DNA of 64,000 nt from Phytohabitans sp036906915 (GCF_036906915.1 NZ_JBAKHX010000029.1:1-64000); one strand, 5' to 3'; counted from the first letter of the stretch, positions 20,537-29,295 are shown. Notes: generated by a model from the letters alone, not told the origin. Made by a program: numbers and translations.

Positions 20537-21526
20537 CTAGGTGACCCCGGCGGACGAGTTCCACAGCTCTTCGAACTGGCGGATCAGGTCGCGCACCCGG
20601 CTCTCGCGCCGCACCAGGCGGGTGTTGACGATCGTCGGCTTGTGGTCACCCTCCATTCTGGACGCCGGCGTCGTCTCGTAGCTGATCTCCTTGTCGAAGA
20701 GCACGAAGTCGAACAGCGAGCTCTTGCGCAACCGAGGGTTGGTGGTCGGGTCGAGGACGCGCACCTCGATGCCGATCTCGTTCTGCCGGCTGCACTCGGC
20801 CAGCAGCCCGGAGTCTTTGGCCAGGTCGGGCTGGTCGACGATGAACACCCGCCGGACGCGAACCCCGCGACGGATCGCGTCGCGCTGCGCCTCCAGGTAA
20901 CGCTGCCCCAGGTCACTGACCCACAGCCCGTCGTCGGTGAACCGGGCGCCACCGGCGTCGACGGTGGTGAGGCTGGTGGCGTCGATGGTGATGCGGGCGT
21001 TGCGCGCCAGGCCCAGCAGCCAGTCGCGGTCTTCCCCGTCGTACGTGACGTCGGAGCCGGCGCCCAACTCGCGCAGGAACGCCGATATCCGGCCGATCTC
21101 GGACTGGGCGAACTCGTACACGATCGGCGGGCACGTCGGGTCGATGCGGGTGGAGTGCCGCACGAGCTGTGTCACCAGATCGGTGCGGACCGCCGACGCC
21201 TCGACCAGCCCGAACAGCTCCGTCGCCTCGTTGATTTTGGAGAACTTCTCCTCCACCAGCTTTTCGATGGTGTGGAACTTGTCTTGCACGAACGCCTCGG
21301 TGCGCGAGGAGTGCTCGCTGAGGCCGTCCTCGACGGCGGAGAGCCGGTTGTCGAACTCGGTGAGGAAGTCGACCATCAGCGTCACGCCGGCGACGAAGGC
21401 GGACAGCAGGATCGCGTAGATCTCCGGCTGGTCGGCGAGGTTACCGATGAAGTACGCCAGGCCACCAGTGAGCAGCGTGAGCACGACCTTGCGGATGATG
21501 CGGCCGCGTACGTCGACGGGCCTCAT
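20537..21526 (-). CDS. Membrane protein with coiled coil and PLD-like C-terminal domain
   Basis: This 329-residue protein has two N-terminal membrane helices (about residues 11-28 and 33-50). A likely coiled coil follows (residues 55-100, ending EEKFSKINEATELF). A C-terminal domain carries ITIDATSLTTVD, QRYLEAQRDAIRRGVRVRR, VFIVDQPDLAKDSG, and FDFVLFDKEISYE. That pattern resembles phospholipase-D-like domains, but I see no HKD catalytic motif, so it may be a sensor or binding domain. The start overlaps the SCO2521-like stop (ATGA), so the two are translationally coupled. Confidence 0.75.
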   Translation of the reverse strand: MRPVDVRGRIIRKVVLTLLTGGLAYFIGNLADQPEIYAILLSAFVAGVTLMVDFLTEFDNRLSAVEDGLSEHSSRTEAFVQDKFHTIEKLVEEKFSKINEATELFGLVEASAVRTDLVTQLVRHSTRIDPTCPPIVYEFAQSEIGRISAFLRELGAGSDVTYDGEDRDWLLGLARNARITIDATSLTTVDAGGARFTDDGLWVSDLGQRYLEAQRDAIRRGVRVRRVFIVDQPDLAKDSGLLAECSRQNEIGIEVRVLDPTTNPRLRKSSLFDFVLFDKEISYETTPASRMEGDHKPTIVNTRLVRRESRVRDLIRQFEELWNSSAGVT

Positions 21527-22452
21527 GGCCGCGCCCCGCCCCGCGCCGCGTCGCTCAACAGGGCCACCGTGCTCGCCGCCACCTGGTCGCGGATGCGGTT
21601 GACCGAGGCCTCCCACTGCCGCGTCAGCCCGGGGCGGCGCTCGACGGCGTCCCAAATGGACCGGTCGACGCGCGCTGCTGGCATCCACAGGTGCAGCACA
21701 TGGTCGATCGCTGGGCCGAACCGCCGGACGAGCTGGGCGCGGTCGACGGCGCCGATGTCGCTGCCCTCGATGAGCCCCTGGAGGCAGGTCAGCAGCCAGT
21801 CGTGCAGTGCCAGGTCTTCACACACCTCTGCGATGTCGGCGAGATTTCGACCGTCGAGCGGCAGGCGTAGCGTGCGCAGCCCGCGCTCCTCGATGCCGAA
21901 CTGGATGAAGGCTTCTCCCCGGGGCGCGACAGCGGCCCAGCGCAGCTTGGAGCGGCTGGTGCGAAGCGGTGCCCGCTGGTCGAGGTGCTCGGAGGTCTGC
22001 ACCTCGTGCATCACGTCGGTGCAGATCGCGCCCAGATCAAGGCTTTCGGGTGGGTGCCCCTCGGAGAGGAACCCGTCGGCCAGGTCGCTCCAGTCGACCT
22101 TGCCGAGCGTCTCCAGGACGCCGGGGCGGGCGAGGTAGTGCGGCCAGGACAGCCGGCGATCGGCGGCGCTGCCGGTCACGGACACGAACGCGGATCCTTG
22201 CAACACATGCCCGCCGGTGATCGCGGCGCGCGCGGCGACGGTGCCGATCGCGCGATGCCGCGACCCGGATGCCGAGGTCAGGCGGCAGTCGATGCCGCGC
22301 AGACGCTCGGGCGAGACCGCGTACTGCACGGGTCGCTCGGAGCGGCGCACGCGTTCGCCCTGGATCAGGGCGAGGATGTGCGCGCACCGGTCGCGGGACA
22401 CCGACGTCGAGTTGCGCAGGAATCCGGTGTGGACCTCGCCCAGTGTGAGCAT
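21523..22452 (-). CDS. SCO2521 family protein
   Basis: The product is 309 residues, starting MLTLGEVHTGFLRNSTSVSR. The segment LIQGERVRRSERPVQYAVSP followed by LRGIDCRL matches my memory of the SCO2521 family. No known catalytic motif or membrane helix is visible. The ATG is at 22450-22452. The gene is divergent from the flavin oxidase and couples to the downstream membrane-protein gene. With the convergent arm it completes a cassette homologous in content to SCO2521-SCO2525. Confidence 0.8.
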   Translation of the reverse strand: MLTLGEVHTGFLRNSTSVSRDRCAHILALIQGERVRRSERPVQYAVSPERLRGIDCRLTSASGSRHRAIGTVAARAAITGGHVLQGSAFVSVTGSAADRRLSWPHYLARPGVLETLGKVDWSDLADGFLSEGHPPESLDLGAICTDVMHEVQTSEHLDQRAPLRTSRSKLRWAAVAPRGEAFIQFGIEERGLRTLRLPLDGRNLADIAEVCEDLALHDWLLTCLQGLIEGSDIGAVDRAQLVRRFGPAIDHVLHLWMPAARVDRSIWDAVERRPGLTRQWEASVNRIRDQVAASTVALLSDAARGGARP

Positions 22453-22552
22453 CGCACCACCATTTCGACCCGGCGACGAATCAATCGATTGGATCGCATG
22501 GTATGCGGTTTGCGCAACCTGTCGGGCACTCTCCGTATTCCTCGATCGACAG

Positions 22553-23530
22553 ATGCCAGTTAATGTCATCCTCGTGACATTCGCCTTGGTGGACGTACTC
22601 GTGATCGGCGCCGGGGTTTCCGGCTTGACCACCGCTGTGTGCCTGGCCGAGGCCGGCTACGCGGTCCGGGTGTGTGCCACCCGGCTGCCTCGTGACACCA
22701 CCTCCTGCGCCGCGGGAGCCCTGTGGGGTCCGTACCTTGTGGAAGAAGACAATCGGGTCGAACGGTGGAGTTTCGAGACCAGGCTCGCGCTCGAGCTTCT
22801 GGACGGTGCCGGTGCCGGCGTCCGCCTGGTCCGCGGCGTCGAGGCCGCACGCTCCACTGTGGATCCGCCCAGCTGGGCGACCACGCTCGACGGCTTCGCC
22901 GTGTGCCGCCCGGACGAGCTGCCCACCGGATACGCCAGTGGCTGGTGGTACCGGGCGCCGATCGTCGACATGCCGACCTACCTGGACTACCTGACGAGGC
23001 GGCTCGCCGTGGCCGGCGGCAAGCTGGAGATCGGGACGGTGACCTCGCTCGACGAGGCCACCACGCAGGCGCCGATCGCCGTCAACTGCACCGGATCGGG
23101 TGCCATCACGCTCGTGCCGGACGCAGACGTCACACCCATCAGCGGCCAGCTCGTCGTCGTCGACAACCCCGGTATCGAACGCTTCTTCGCCGAGTACGAC
23201 CATGGGCCCGAGCTGACGTACATCTTCCCGCACGGCGACAACGTCGTGCTCGGTGGCACGGCGCTGCCCGGCAGGTCCGACACCACACCGGATCCCGTCG
23301 CCGCGGCGGCCATAGTGAGCCGCTGCGCCGCCGTCGAGCCACGGCTGGCTGATGCGCCGGTTCGGGACGTGCGGGTCGGTGTGCGCCCCAGCAGGCCCAT
23401 GGTGCGGCTGGAGTGCGTCGAGATGGCCGGCCGCCACCTCATCCACAACTACGGCCACGGCGGCTCCGGGGTCACCCTCTCCTGGGGCTGTGCCCGAGAT
23501 GTCCTCGCCATCGTCAACGAGCTGGCGTGA
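22553..23530 (+). CDS. FAD-dependent D-amino-acid-oxidase-like protein
   Basis: The product is a roughly 320-residue DAO-family flavoprotein. The FAD-binding motif VLVIGAGVSGLTTAVCLAEAG is near the N-terminus and the C-terminal GHGGSGVTLSWG closes the flavin site. The block CAAGALWGPYLVEED is also typical of D-amino-acid oxidase. It probably oxidises a D-amino acid to a keto acid with hydrogen peroxide release. The start is uncertain: ATG 22553, GTG 22574 or GTG 22589 are in frame with no clear Shine-Dalgarno. A TAATGT at 22561-22566 would suit a leaderless start at 22574. It neighbours the SCO2521 cassette; a functional link is unproven. Confidence 0.85.
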   Translation: MPVNVILVTFALVDVLVIGAGVSGLTTAVCLAEAGYAVRVCATRLPRDTTSCAAGALWGPYLVEEDNRVERWSFETRLALELLDGAGAGVRLVRGVEAARSTVDPPSWATTLDGFAVCRPDELPTGYASGWWYRAPIVDMPTYLDYLTRRLAVAGGKLEIGTVTSLDEATTQAPIAVNCTGSGAITLVPDADVTPISGQLVVVDNPGIERFFAEYDHGPELTYIFPHGDNVVLGGTALPGRSDTTPDPVAAAAIVSRCAAVEPRLADAPVRDVRVGVRPSRPMVRLECVEMAGRHLIHNYGHGGSGVTLSWGCARDVLAIVNELA

Positions 23531-23559
23531 AAAGGGGGCCGCACATGGCGGCCCCCTTT
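23531..23559. terminator. Intrinsic bidirectional terminator
   Basis: A perfect 12-bp stem (AAAGGGGGCCGC, 23531-23542, with 23548-23559) closes a 5-nt loop. It has A/T tails on both sides, directly after the oxidase stop and facing the end of the convergent LPMO gene. Confidence 0.92.
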
Positions 23560-23570
23560 CGCGGTTCCTG

Positions 23571-24635
23571 TTACGCGACCGAGCAGCTCACTGTCGGCGC
23601 GCCACTGCCGTTCGCCACGAAGCCGAACGTCGTCGACGCGTTCGCGTTCAACGCGCCGTTGTAGTTGGCGTTGCGTACCGTGAGGTTCGGTGCGGTGCCC
23701 GTCATCGTGCCGCTCCACAGGTTGCTGACGCTCTGGCCGCTGCCCAGCGTCAGCGCCACGGACCAGCCGGGAATCGCGGCCGTGCCGGTGTTGGTCACCG
23801 TCACCTCACCCTGGAAGCCGCCGTTCCACGTGCTCGTCGAGCGGTACGTCGCCGAGCAGGCGCCGGTGCCAGGGTTCGGCCCGGGGCTCGTGGTCGTCGG
23901 GTTGGGGCCCGGCGTCTGGGTGCCCTGGCCGGGGCCGATGCCCGTGACCTCACCGTTGCCGCCGTCGAAGACCACGTCGGAGCAGTTGAAGAAGTTCTCG
24001 GCGCTGTCCGAACGCACCCACCGGGAGTAGATGATGTGCCGGCCGCTCTTACCCGCCGGCAGCGTCCCGTTGAAGTAGTAGTGGCCGTCGTTGCTGCCGA
24101 CCGCGCCGCGCTGCGGCGGGTTGGTCACCGTCAGGAACGGCTGCGACTCCAGGTCGCTCCACGCGAGCGGCCTGGTCGGGCTCCAGTTGTTGTTGGTCAC
24201 GTAGAAGTAGAACGTGCCCGGGTGGTGGGCCCAGTTGCTGTACCGGAACTCCATCGTGCGTCCGGCCGTGAGGTGCGTCGTCGGCCAGTCGGTGCGCGCC
24301 AGGTTGTACGCCGAGAACGTCGTGTTGCCGCCGCTGCACAGCTGCCCGTCCGGCACGAAGCCGGTCGTGCGGCCGGCCGCGTCGGAGCGCAGCACGCCGA
24401 ACCAGTTGTACAGCGGGTTGGCGCCACCCTGGGCCACCGCCGCCTGACACGCGGGGTTGTTCGGAATTATCTGGCCGGTGGACGAGAGGCCGTCCTGCCA
24501 GCAGAGGCGGGTACGGCTGCCCGGAATGATCGCGGCGCCGTGCGCGTCGGCAGCGTCCGGCGTGATCACTGTCAGCACGCCGACCGCCATGACAGCGGCC
24601 GCGGCGGCTGCCGCAGCTCTGCGTAGGAGTTTCAC
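23571..24635 (-). CDS. Secreted AA10 lytic polysaccharide monooxygenase with CBM2
   Basis: This 354-residue exported copper enzyme oxidatively cleaves crystalline polysaccharide. A signal peptide (residues 1-31) ends ADA, exposing His32, the first residue of the copper histidine brace. The second histidine is in SNWAHHPGTF (137 or 138) and the axial Phe in NFFNCSDVVF. A Pro/Thr/Gly linker (about 238-258) leads to a CBM2 module with two terminal Cys (CSATYRSTSTWNGGFQ to VSCSVA). The AA10 sequence type and CBM2 favour cellulose or chitin; I lean to cellulose. The GTG start follows AGGGAGACC. Confidence 0.95.
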   Translation of the reverse strand: MKLLRRAAAAAAAAVMAVGVLTVITPDAADAHGAAIIPGSRTRLCWQDGLSSTGQIIPNNPACQAAVAQGGANPLYNWFGVLRSDAAGRTTGFVPDGQLCSGGNTTFSAYNLARTDWPTTHLTAGRTMEFRYSNWAHHPGTFYFYVTNNNWSPTRPLAWSDLESQPFLTVTNPPQRGAVGSNDGHYYFNGTLPAGKSGRHIIYSRWVRSDSAENFFNCSDVVFDGGNGEVTGIGPGQGTQTPGPNPTTTSPGPNPGTGACSATYRSTSTWNGGFQGEVTVTNTGTAAIPGWSVALTLGSGQSVSNLWSGTMTGTAPNLTVRNANYNGALNANASTTFGFVANGSGAPTVSCSVA

Positions 24636-24896
24636 CTTTGGTCTCCCTTATGTTGGTGGGAATCGCGGAAGGGAGATGCAGACGGTGGCACGCGGGCTTC
24701 GCGCACCGTCCGATCTCGGACGCACGCGCCTCTCAACATGGCCCTAACCCGGCAAACGTCGACGGCGCGTCAGCCCTCACGCCGTCGGCATCGACATTGC
24801 ACCATGAATCGATTACATCGGCAATAGTCGACCGTCGATGCGAATGTTACGGCTTCCAGGCACGCGAACACCCCGAGCGAAGCGAGGGCATCAGGC
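24636..24896. other. Intergenic region upstream of LPMO
   Basis: This 261-bp region holds the minus-strand promoter of the LPMO gene and lies beyond the MBL hydrolase stop. I see no gene. A small palindrome AATCGATT lies near 24806. No match to a known cellulose or chitin regulator site was recognised. Confidence 0.5.
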
Positions 24897-25748
24897 TCAG
24901 AGCCGACCGGACAGCTCCGCGTAGCCTCGGCGGACCGCCACCAGCGCGACGTCCGGGCCGAACGGGGCCTTCGCCGCGACGTGCTCCGCGGGCGCGCCGT
25001 CGGCGTGCCCGTCGCGGATCACCCAGTCCAGCGCGGCCAGCTCCTCGTGCTGGCCGCGCACGAAGTTCTGCCCCACCGCGGCGCCGTGGCCCGGCACGAT
25101 CGCCGTCGAGGGCGTGGTGAGCCGCAACAGCGCGGCCACCGTCTCCGGCCACTCCAGCGGATACGCGTCGTCGAACGACGGCGCCGCGCCCTCCTCGACC
25201 AGGTCGCCGGCCACCACCACCTCGGCGTCGGGCACGTGCACGACCAGGTCGCCGTCCGTGTGCCCACGGCCGAAGTGATACAAGATCACGGCACGTCCGC
25301 CGAGGTCCAGCGTGGACTCGTGCCGCACGGTCTCGTTCGGCGCCATTATGGGTACCGTCAACAGCTCCTCGGCGATCGATGGCGCGAGCCGCAGGGCTTC
25401 CTCGTAGGCCTCCCGCCGCACCGCTTCAGCGCGGTCGCGCAACAGCGCGGCGACGCTGGCGTGCGCCCAGATCGGCCGTGGTGGAGAGGAGAGCGACCCA
25501 AGGTCAGCAAGCACCGCGTTGCCGAAAGTGTGGTCGAAATGGTGGTGGGTGTTGACGATCGTGAGCGCCGCCGGCGTGACCGCCCGCACCGCCACGGCCA
25601 GCTCCCCGGCCTGCGCCTCGGTGGCCAGCGTGTCGACGAGGATGGCCTCGCCGTCGCCGAGGATCAGGGTGGCGTTGACGTCCAGCACCGGGTAGCGCAG
25701 CACGTAGACGTCGTCGCCGACCTCGGCGAACTCAGCCCGGCTGGGCAA
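24897..25748 (-). CDS. MBL-fold metallo-hydrolase
   Basis: This 283-residue metallo-beta-lactamase-fold protein carries the metal motif NTHHHFDHTFGN near residue 65, HFGRGHTDGDLVVH, AGDLVEEG and PGHG. The pattern fits the broad glyoxalase II-like/beta-lactamase-like group, and the substrate is unknown. The start appears to be a TTG at 25746-25748 inside the end of the preceding thioesterase gene (17-bp overlap), so the two genes form an operon. Confidence 0.88.
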   Translation of the reverse strand: MPSRAEFAEVGDDVYVLRYPVLDVNATLILGDGEAILVDTLATEAQAGELAVAVRAVTPAALTIVNTHHHFDHTFGNAVLADLGSLSSPPRPIWAHASVAALLRDRAEAVRREAYEEALRLAPSIAEELLTVPIMAPNETVRHESTLDLGGRAVILYHFGRGHTDGDLVVHVPDAEVVVAGDLVEEGAAPSFDDAYPLEWPETVAALLRLTTPSTAIVPGHGAAVGQNFVRGQHEELAALDWVIRDGHADGAPAEHVAAKAPFGPDVALVAVRRGYAELSGRL

Positions 25749-26139
25749 AGGCCCGCTCCACGAACGTGTGGCGGTCGACCAGCACCCGCTCGACCCGGCC
25801 CTCCGCCACGGTGGTCTTGCCGTCGATGACGACCACCTCGAAGAGCAGCCGCCGGCCGTCGACCTTGGCGAGCTTGGCCAGGGCGGCGACCGTGCGGCCG
25901 ACCGGGGTGGGCGCCTTGTGGTCGAGCTCGACCCGCACGCCCACCGTGGTCATGCCCGGCGCCATCCGGGTGGCGGTGGCGGCCACAGTGGCGGCCTCGG
26001 CCAGCGCGAGCACCCGCGGCGTGCCCAGCACCGGCACGTCGCCCGAGCCGACCGCCTGCGCGGTGTCGGCGTCGGTGACGGTCAACTCCACGCGGGCCAT
26101 GAGGCCGGGTGCGAAGCCGGGGTCCGGCTGCTGTTCCAT
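25732..26139 (-). CDS. Hotdog-fold thioesterase (FlK/PaaI-like)
   Basis: This 135-residue single hotdog domain has the pattern of fluoroacetyl-CoA-thioesterase-like proteins: VLGTPRVLALAEAATVAA, GVRVELDHKAPTPVGRTV and GRRLLFEVVVIDGK. It probably acts as a small acyl-CoA thioesterase. The ATG at 26137-26139 is clear. The coupled MBL hydrolase suggests a shared catabolic or detoxification step, but nothing names it. Confidence 0.8.
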   Translation of the reverse strand: MEQQPDPGFAPGLMARVELTVTDADTAQAVGSGDVPVLGTPRVLALAEAATVAATATRMAPGMTTVGVRVELDHKAPTPVGRTVAALAKLAKVDGRRLLFEVVVIDGKTTVAEGRVERVLVDRHTFVERAFAQPG

Positions 26140-26236
26140 CCGCTAAGCGTAGGCGCTCGGGATACGGTCGGACCATGAGTGACGCGCCCAGCCTGGTCGG
26201 CACCCCCCGACACCCCGTCGCATAACCTGGACGCCG

Positions 26237-27355
26237 ATGTCCGTGACGATCACTCCGGCGCCCGGCGCGCCGCCACCCGACACACCGCCGCCGCTGTCCG
26301 AGGCCGGACGGCGGCGCCGGTTGATCGCCATGCTGGTCTGGGCGTCCGCCTTCACGGCCGGCTGGCTGCTGATCGGCCTGCCCACCGACCCGCTGTACGC
26401 GTTCGGCTGGCTGTGGACCGCGACGATCGCCTGGCGGATCGGGCAGCCGTGGCGCTCCCACCTGCTCTTCGCGCGCGACTGGCTGCCGATCGTGCTGGTG
26501 CTGGTCCTCTACAACCTGTCGCGCGGGTTCGCGGACAACGGCGCCACCCCGCACGTGCTGGAGCTGGTCGCCTTCGACCGGTGGATGTTCGGCTGGGCCA
26601 CCGGCGGCGAGGTGCCCACCGTGTGGCTCCAGCAGCACCTGTACGACCCGGACCGGGTGCACTGGTGGGACGTGCTGGTGAGCTGGGTGTACTTCTCCCA
26701 CTTCGTCGTCGCCCTGGCGGTCGCCGTGGTGCTGTGGCTCACCTCACGGCCGCGCTGGGCCGCGTTCATGCGCCGCTGGGTGTTCCTGTCGGTGACCGGC
26801 CTGATCACGTACTTCCTGTACCCGGCCGCCCCGCCGTGGTGGGCCGCACAGTACGGGCTGCTGCCCGACGTGGTGCGGATCTCCACCCGCGGCTGGCGGG
26901 CGATGGGCATGCACGGCGCCGGCAACCTGCTCAACGTCGGTCAGGTGGCCGCCAACCCGGTGGCCGCGATGCCGTCCCTGCACACCGCGTTCGCCCTGTT
27001 CGTCGTGGCGTACTTCCTGAACCGGGTGCGCAAGCGCTGGTGGCCCCTGCTGCTGACGTACCCGCTGGCGATGACGTTCACCCTGGTGTACGCGGGCGAG
27101 CACTACGTGCTGGACGTGCTCGTGGGCTGGGCGTACGTCGGGCTCACGTTTCTGGCGGTGGGACTGGGGGAGCGGTGGTGGGCGGCGCGCCGAGCGGCGC
27201 CCGCGGCGGCTGTGCCGGCCCGAGCTGTGCCTGCCCGAGCTGTGCCTGCCCGAGCTGTGCCTGCCCGAGCTGAGCCAACCGAAGCTGAGGAACCCGAGCC
27301 CGCGCTTCGCGAGAGCGCCGAGCCAGCTCAGCCGCCAGCCACCACGCCTCACTGA
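26237..27355 (+). CDS. PAP2-superfamily membrane phosphatase/phosphotransferase
   Basis: This 372-residue polytopic membrane protein has about six helices. The PAP2 signature motifs appear as AMPSLHTAF (residues about 245-253) and GEHYVLDVLVGW. The arrangement resembles inositolphosphotransferase or lipid-phosphatase enzymes of actinomycetes. After the last helix comes a low-complexity Ala/Pro/Glu tail with AVPAR repeated. That tail is encoded by four tandem 15-bp repeats and overlaps the 3' end of the opposite-strand PH-domain gene by 212 bp. Confidence 0.85.
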   Translation: MSVTITPAPGAPPPDTPPPLSEAGRRRRLIAMLVWASAFTAGWLLIGLPTDPLYAFGWLWTATIAWRIGQPWRSHLLFARDWLPIVLVLVLYNLSRGFADNGATPHVLELVAFDRWMFGWATGGEVPTVWLQQHLYDPDRVHWWDVLVSWVYFSHFVVALAVAVVLWLTSRPRWAAFMRRWVFLSVTGLITYFLYPAAPPWWAAQYGLLPDVVRISTRGWRAMGMHGAGNLLNVGQVAANPVAAMPSLHTAFALFVVAYFLNRVRKRWWPLLLTYPLAMTFTLVYAGEHYVLDVLVGWAYVGLTFLAVGLGERWWAARRAAPAAAVPARAVPARAVPARAVPARAEPTEAEEPEPALRESAEPAQPPATTPH

Positions 27356-28598
27356 GATCCCGGTCGCGGGCGGCGGCGCTCTGCCCGCCGGCCGTGTCCG
27401 CGTACACCGTGGCGAGCCGCAGGCGGCGCTGGAGCGGCCCCTGCACCACCCGCACGCTCTGCACCCGGGCGTACGGCACGATGACCATCTGCCGGGTCAG
27501 CAGCCCGTCTCGCGACGCGACGACCTCGTCGGTGAGCGCGATCCCGATCACCGGCAGCGCGAGCGGGTGGAACCACCGCGCCCGTTTCGGCGGCGTCGAC
27601 AGCGGCAGCCCGGTCAGCGCGATATCGGGCAGCACCTCGGCCAGTACCCGCTCGCTGGTCGGCGCGTCGCCGACCGGCAGCAGCCGGTCGAACGCCTTGT
27701 TCTCCTCGCCGCCCGACGCGGCGAAGCCGGCCACGTCGAGCCGCATCCGCAGCCACCGCTTGCGCCGCCACAGCAGCGGCCAGGTCACGCTCACCCCCTG
27801 GACGCGGTCGACCGGGATCGTCTGGCTGCGGGTCTCCAGCAGGCCGCCGCGCAGCCGCAGGCCGGCCTCCCCGCGCGCGATCCGGAAGTTCCAGTCGACG
27901 AGCACCCGCCGCACCGGCTGGAGCAGCACGCCGGCCATGGCGGTGACCGTGCTGGCGAGCGCGATGAACGACCAGGTCGCCTCGAACGCGAACTGGACCA
28001 CCACGAACGCCACGCCGAACGGCATGAACAGCGCCTGCGGCGTGAGGAACTGGCTGACCAGCAGGTCGCGGTTGTCGACGACGTGGATCGGCTGCTCGAC
28101 CGGGGCCACCGCCGGGGTGTCCGGGGTAGCGGGCGTCGCGGTGCCGGCGCGCCCCGCCAGGGTCAGCAGGCGCTCACGCAGCGCCAGCGCGTCGGACACG
28201 GTCACGAACGCCAGCGGCGCCTCGGTCTTGCCGCCGCCGACCACCTCCAGCCGTAGCTCGGCGAGGCCGGTGAGCTGGGCGAGCAGCGGGCGGACCACCT
28301 CGACGGACTGGAGGCGCTCCAGCGGGATCGCCCGGGTGCGCCGCCACAGCAGGCCCTCATGTATCCGCAGCTCCCGGCCGACCACGTGGTAGCCGGTGTT
28401 TGCCCAGCTCACGATGCCCAGCACGACCTGGCCGAGGAGCAGCGCGAGCACCATGATGGCGAACCAGCCCAGACCCACCTGGCCGAGGGTCTGCCAGGAC
28501 AGCGCGGCGATGATCACCACGAGCGCCCGGCCGCCCCGCAGCAACGGCGTGAGCGGGTGCAGCCGCTTCTTCGGCTCGACCAGGACAGGCTCGGTCAT
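27144..28598 (-). CDS. PH-domain membrane protein (YdbT-like)
   Basis: This 484-residue protein has paired membrane helices at about 25-65 and 190-225 and bacterial PH (bPH2) domains after each: YHVVGRELRIHEGLLWRRTR with IPLERLQSVEVV, then GLRLRGGLLETRSQTIPVDR, and a third with DGLLTRQMVIVPYARVQSV. This is the YdbT arrangement. The companion YdbS-like gene lies upstream on the same strand. Such pairs are membrane-associated and linked to lipid or envelope homeostasis, with function poorly known. The C-terminal 70 residues are low complexity and overlap the PAP2 gene. Confidence 0.88.
   Translation of the reverse strand: MTEPVLVEPKKRLHPLTPLLRGGRALVVIIAALSWQTLGQVGLGWFAIMVLALLLGQVVLGIVSWANTGYHVVGRELRIHEGLLWRRTRAIPLERLQSVEVVRPLLAQLTGLAELRLEVVGGGKTEAPLAFVTVSDALALRERLLTLAGRAGTATPATPDTPAVAPVEQPIHVVDNRDLLVSQFLTPQALFMPFGVAFVVVQFAFEATWSFIALASTVTAMAGVLLQPVRRVLVDWNFRIARGEAGLRLRGGLLETRSQTIPVDRVQGVSVTWPLLWRRKRWLRMRLDVAGFAASGGEENKAFDRLLPVGDAPTSERVLAEVLPDIALTGLPLSTPPKRARWFHPLALPVIGIALTDEVVASRDGLLTRQMVIVPYARVQSVRVVQGPLQRRLRLATVYADTAGGQSAAARDRDLSEAWWLAAELARRSREARARVPQLRLAQLGQAQLGQAQLGQAQLGPAQPPRAPLGAPPTTAPPVPPPET
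27209..27268. repeat. Four tandem 15-bp repeats inside overlapping genes
   Basis: The unit GCTGTGCCTGCCCGA occurs four times in succession (the first copy has one change). It encodes AVPAR on the plus strand (PAP2 tail) and a Leu-Gly-Gln-Ala-Gln-type repeat on the minus strand (tail of the PH-domain protein). Because 15 is a multiple of three, copy-number change keeps both frames open. Confidence 0.92.
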
Positions 28599-28776
28599 GC
28601 GCCGCCGCCCGCAGCCGCCACAGAGCGGGGGGAGCTGTGAGGGCGGCTCGCGTCGCCCGAGCCGCCCGAGCGGAGCGAGGGCCAGGATTGCAGCGACCGG
28701 AGCGACTGGCGGCTACCGGGCGGCTCAAAGGGCGCATGACCCGCGCTCGCGGAGCGAGCGCCAGTTGGCAGGGTTC

Positions 28777-29286
28777 TCACAGGCCCTCCGCCCGATCCTC
28801 GCCGAGCGCGGTGAGCCGGTCGCGCAGCCGGGCCGCCTCCGGCGGGCGCAGGCCGGGCACCTTCGCGTCGCTCGCCGCGGCGGCGGTGTGCAGTTGCACC
28901 GTCGCCAGGTCGAAGAGGCGCTCCAGCGGTCCGGCGGTCACGTCGACGAACTGCATCCGCGCGTACGGCACGATCGACAGCCGGCGGATCAGCAGCCCGT
29001 GCCGCACCAGCAGGTCGTGGTCGCGCTCGGCGTATCCCCAGGAGCGCACCGACCGCACGCTGACGATCGCGTCCCACACCAGTAAGACCGCGACCAGCGC
29101 CAGCCCGGCGCCGAAGAGCCAGTGGCCGGTCAGCGCCAACCCGACGCCCAAACCGGTGGCGACCACGAGAGCGCCGATGCCCACGCGGATCAGCTCGACC
29201 CAGATGAGGTCTCGGGAGACGGGGCGCCAGTCGACGGTGTCCGGCCATGGTTCGAGCGCGTCGATGGGTGCTTCCCTTTGGGTCAC
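28777..29286 (-). CDS. PH-domain membrane protein (YdbS-like)
   Basis: This 169-residue protein has two adjacent membrane helices (about residues 32-75) followed by one bPH2 domain: HDLLVRHGLLIRRLSIVPYA followed by RMQFVDV, GPLERLFDLATVQLHTA. It is the usual small partner of the YdbT-like protein. A 178-bp gap separates the two genes, with GC-rich sequence in which I see no gene. Confidence 0.87.
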   Translation of the reverse strand: MTQREAPIDALEPWPDTVDWRPVSRDLIWVELIRVGIGALVVATGLGVGLALTGHWLFGAGLALVAVLLVWDAIVSVRSVRSWGYAERDHDLLVRHGLLIRRLSIVPYARMQFVDVTAGPLERLFDLATVQLHTAAAASDAKVPGLRPPEAARLRDRLTALGEDRAEGL

Positions 29287-29295
29287 CCGTTCAGG

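Noticed and set aside
16049..23530. SCO2521-like cassette considered as an anti-phage defence island
   Set aside because: No nuclease, TIR, reverse transcriptase or other effector motif is visible, and the conserved chromosomal character argues against it; left as function unknown.
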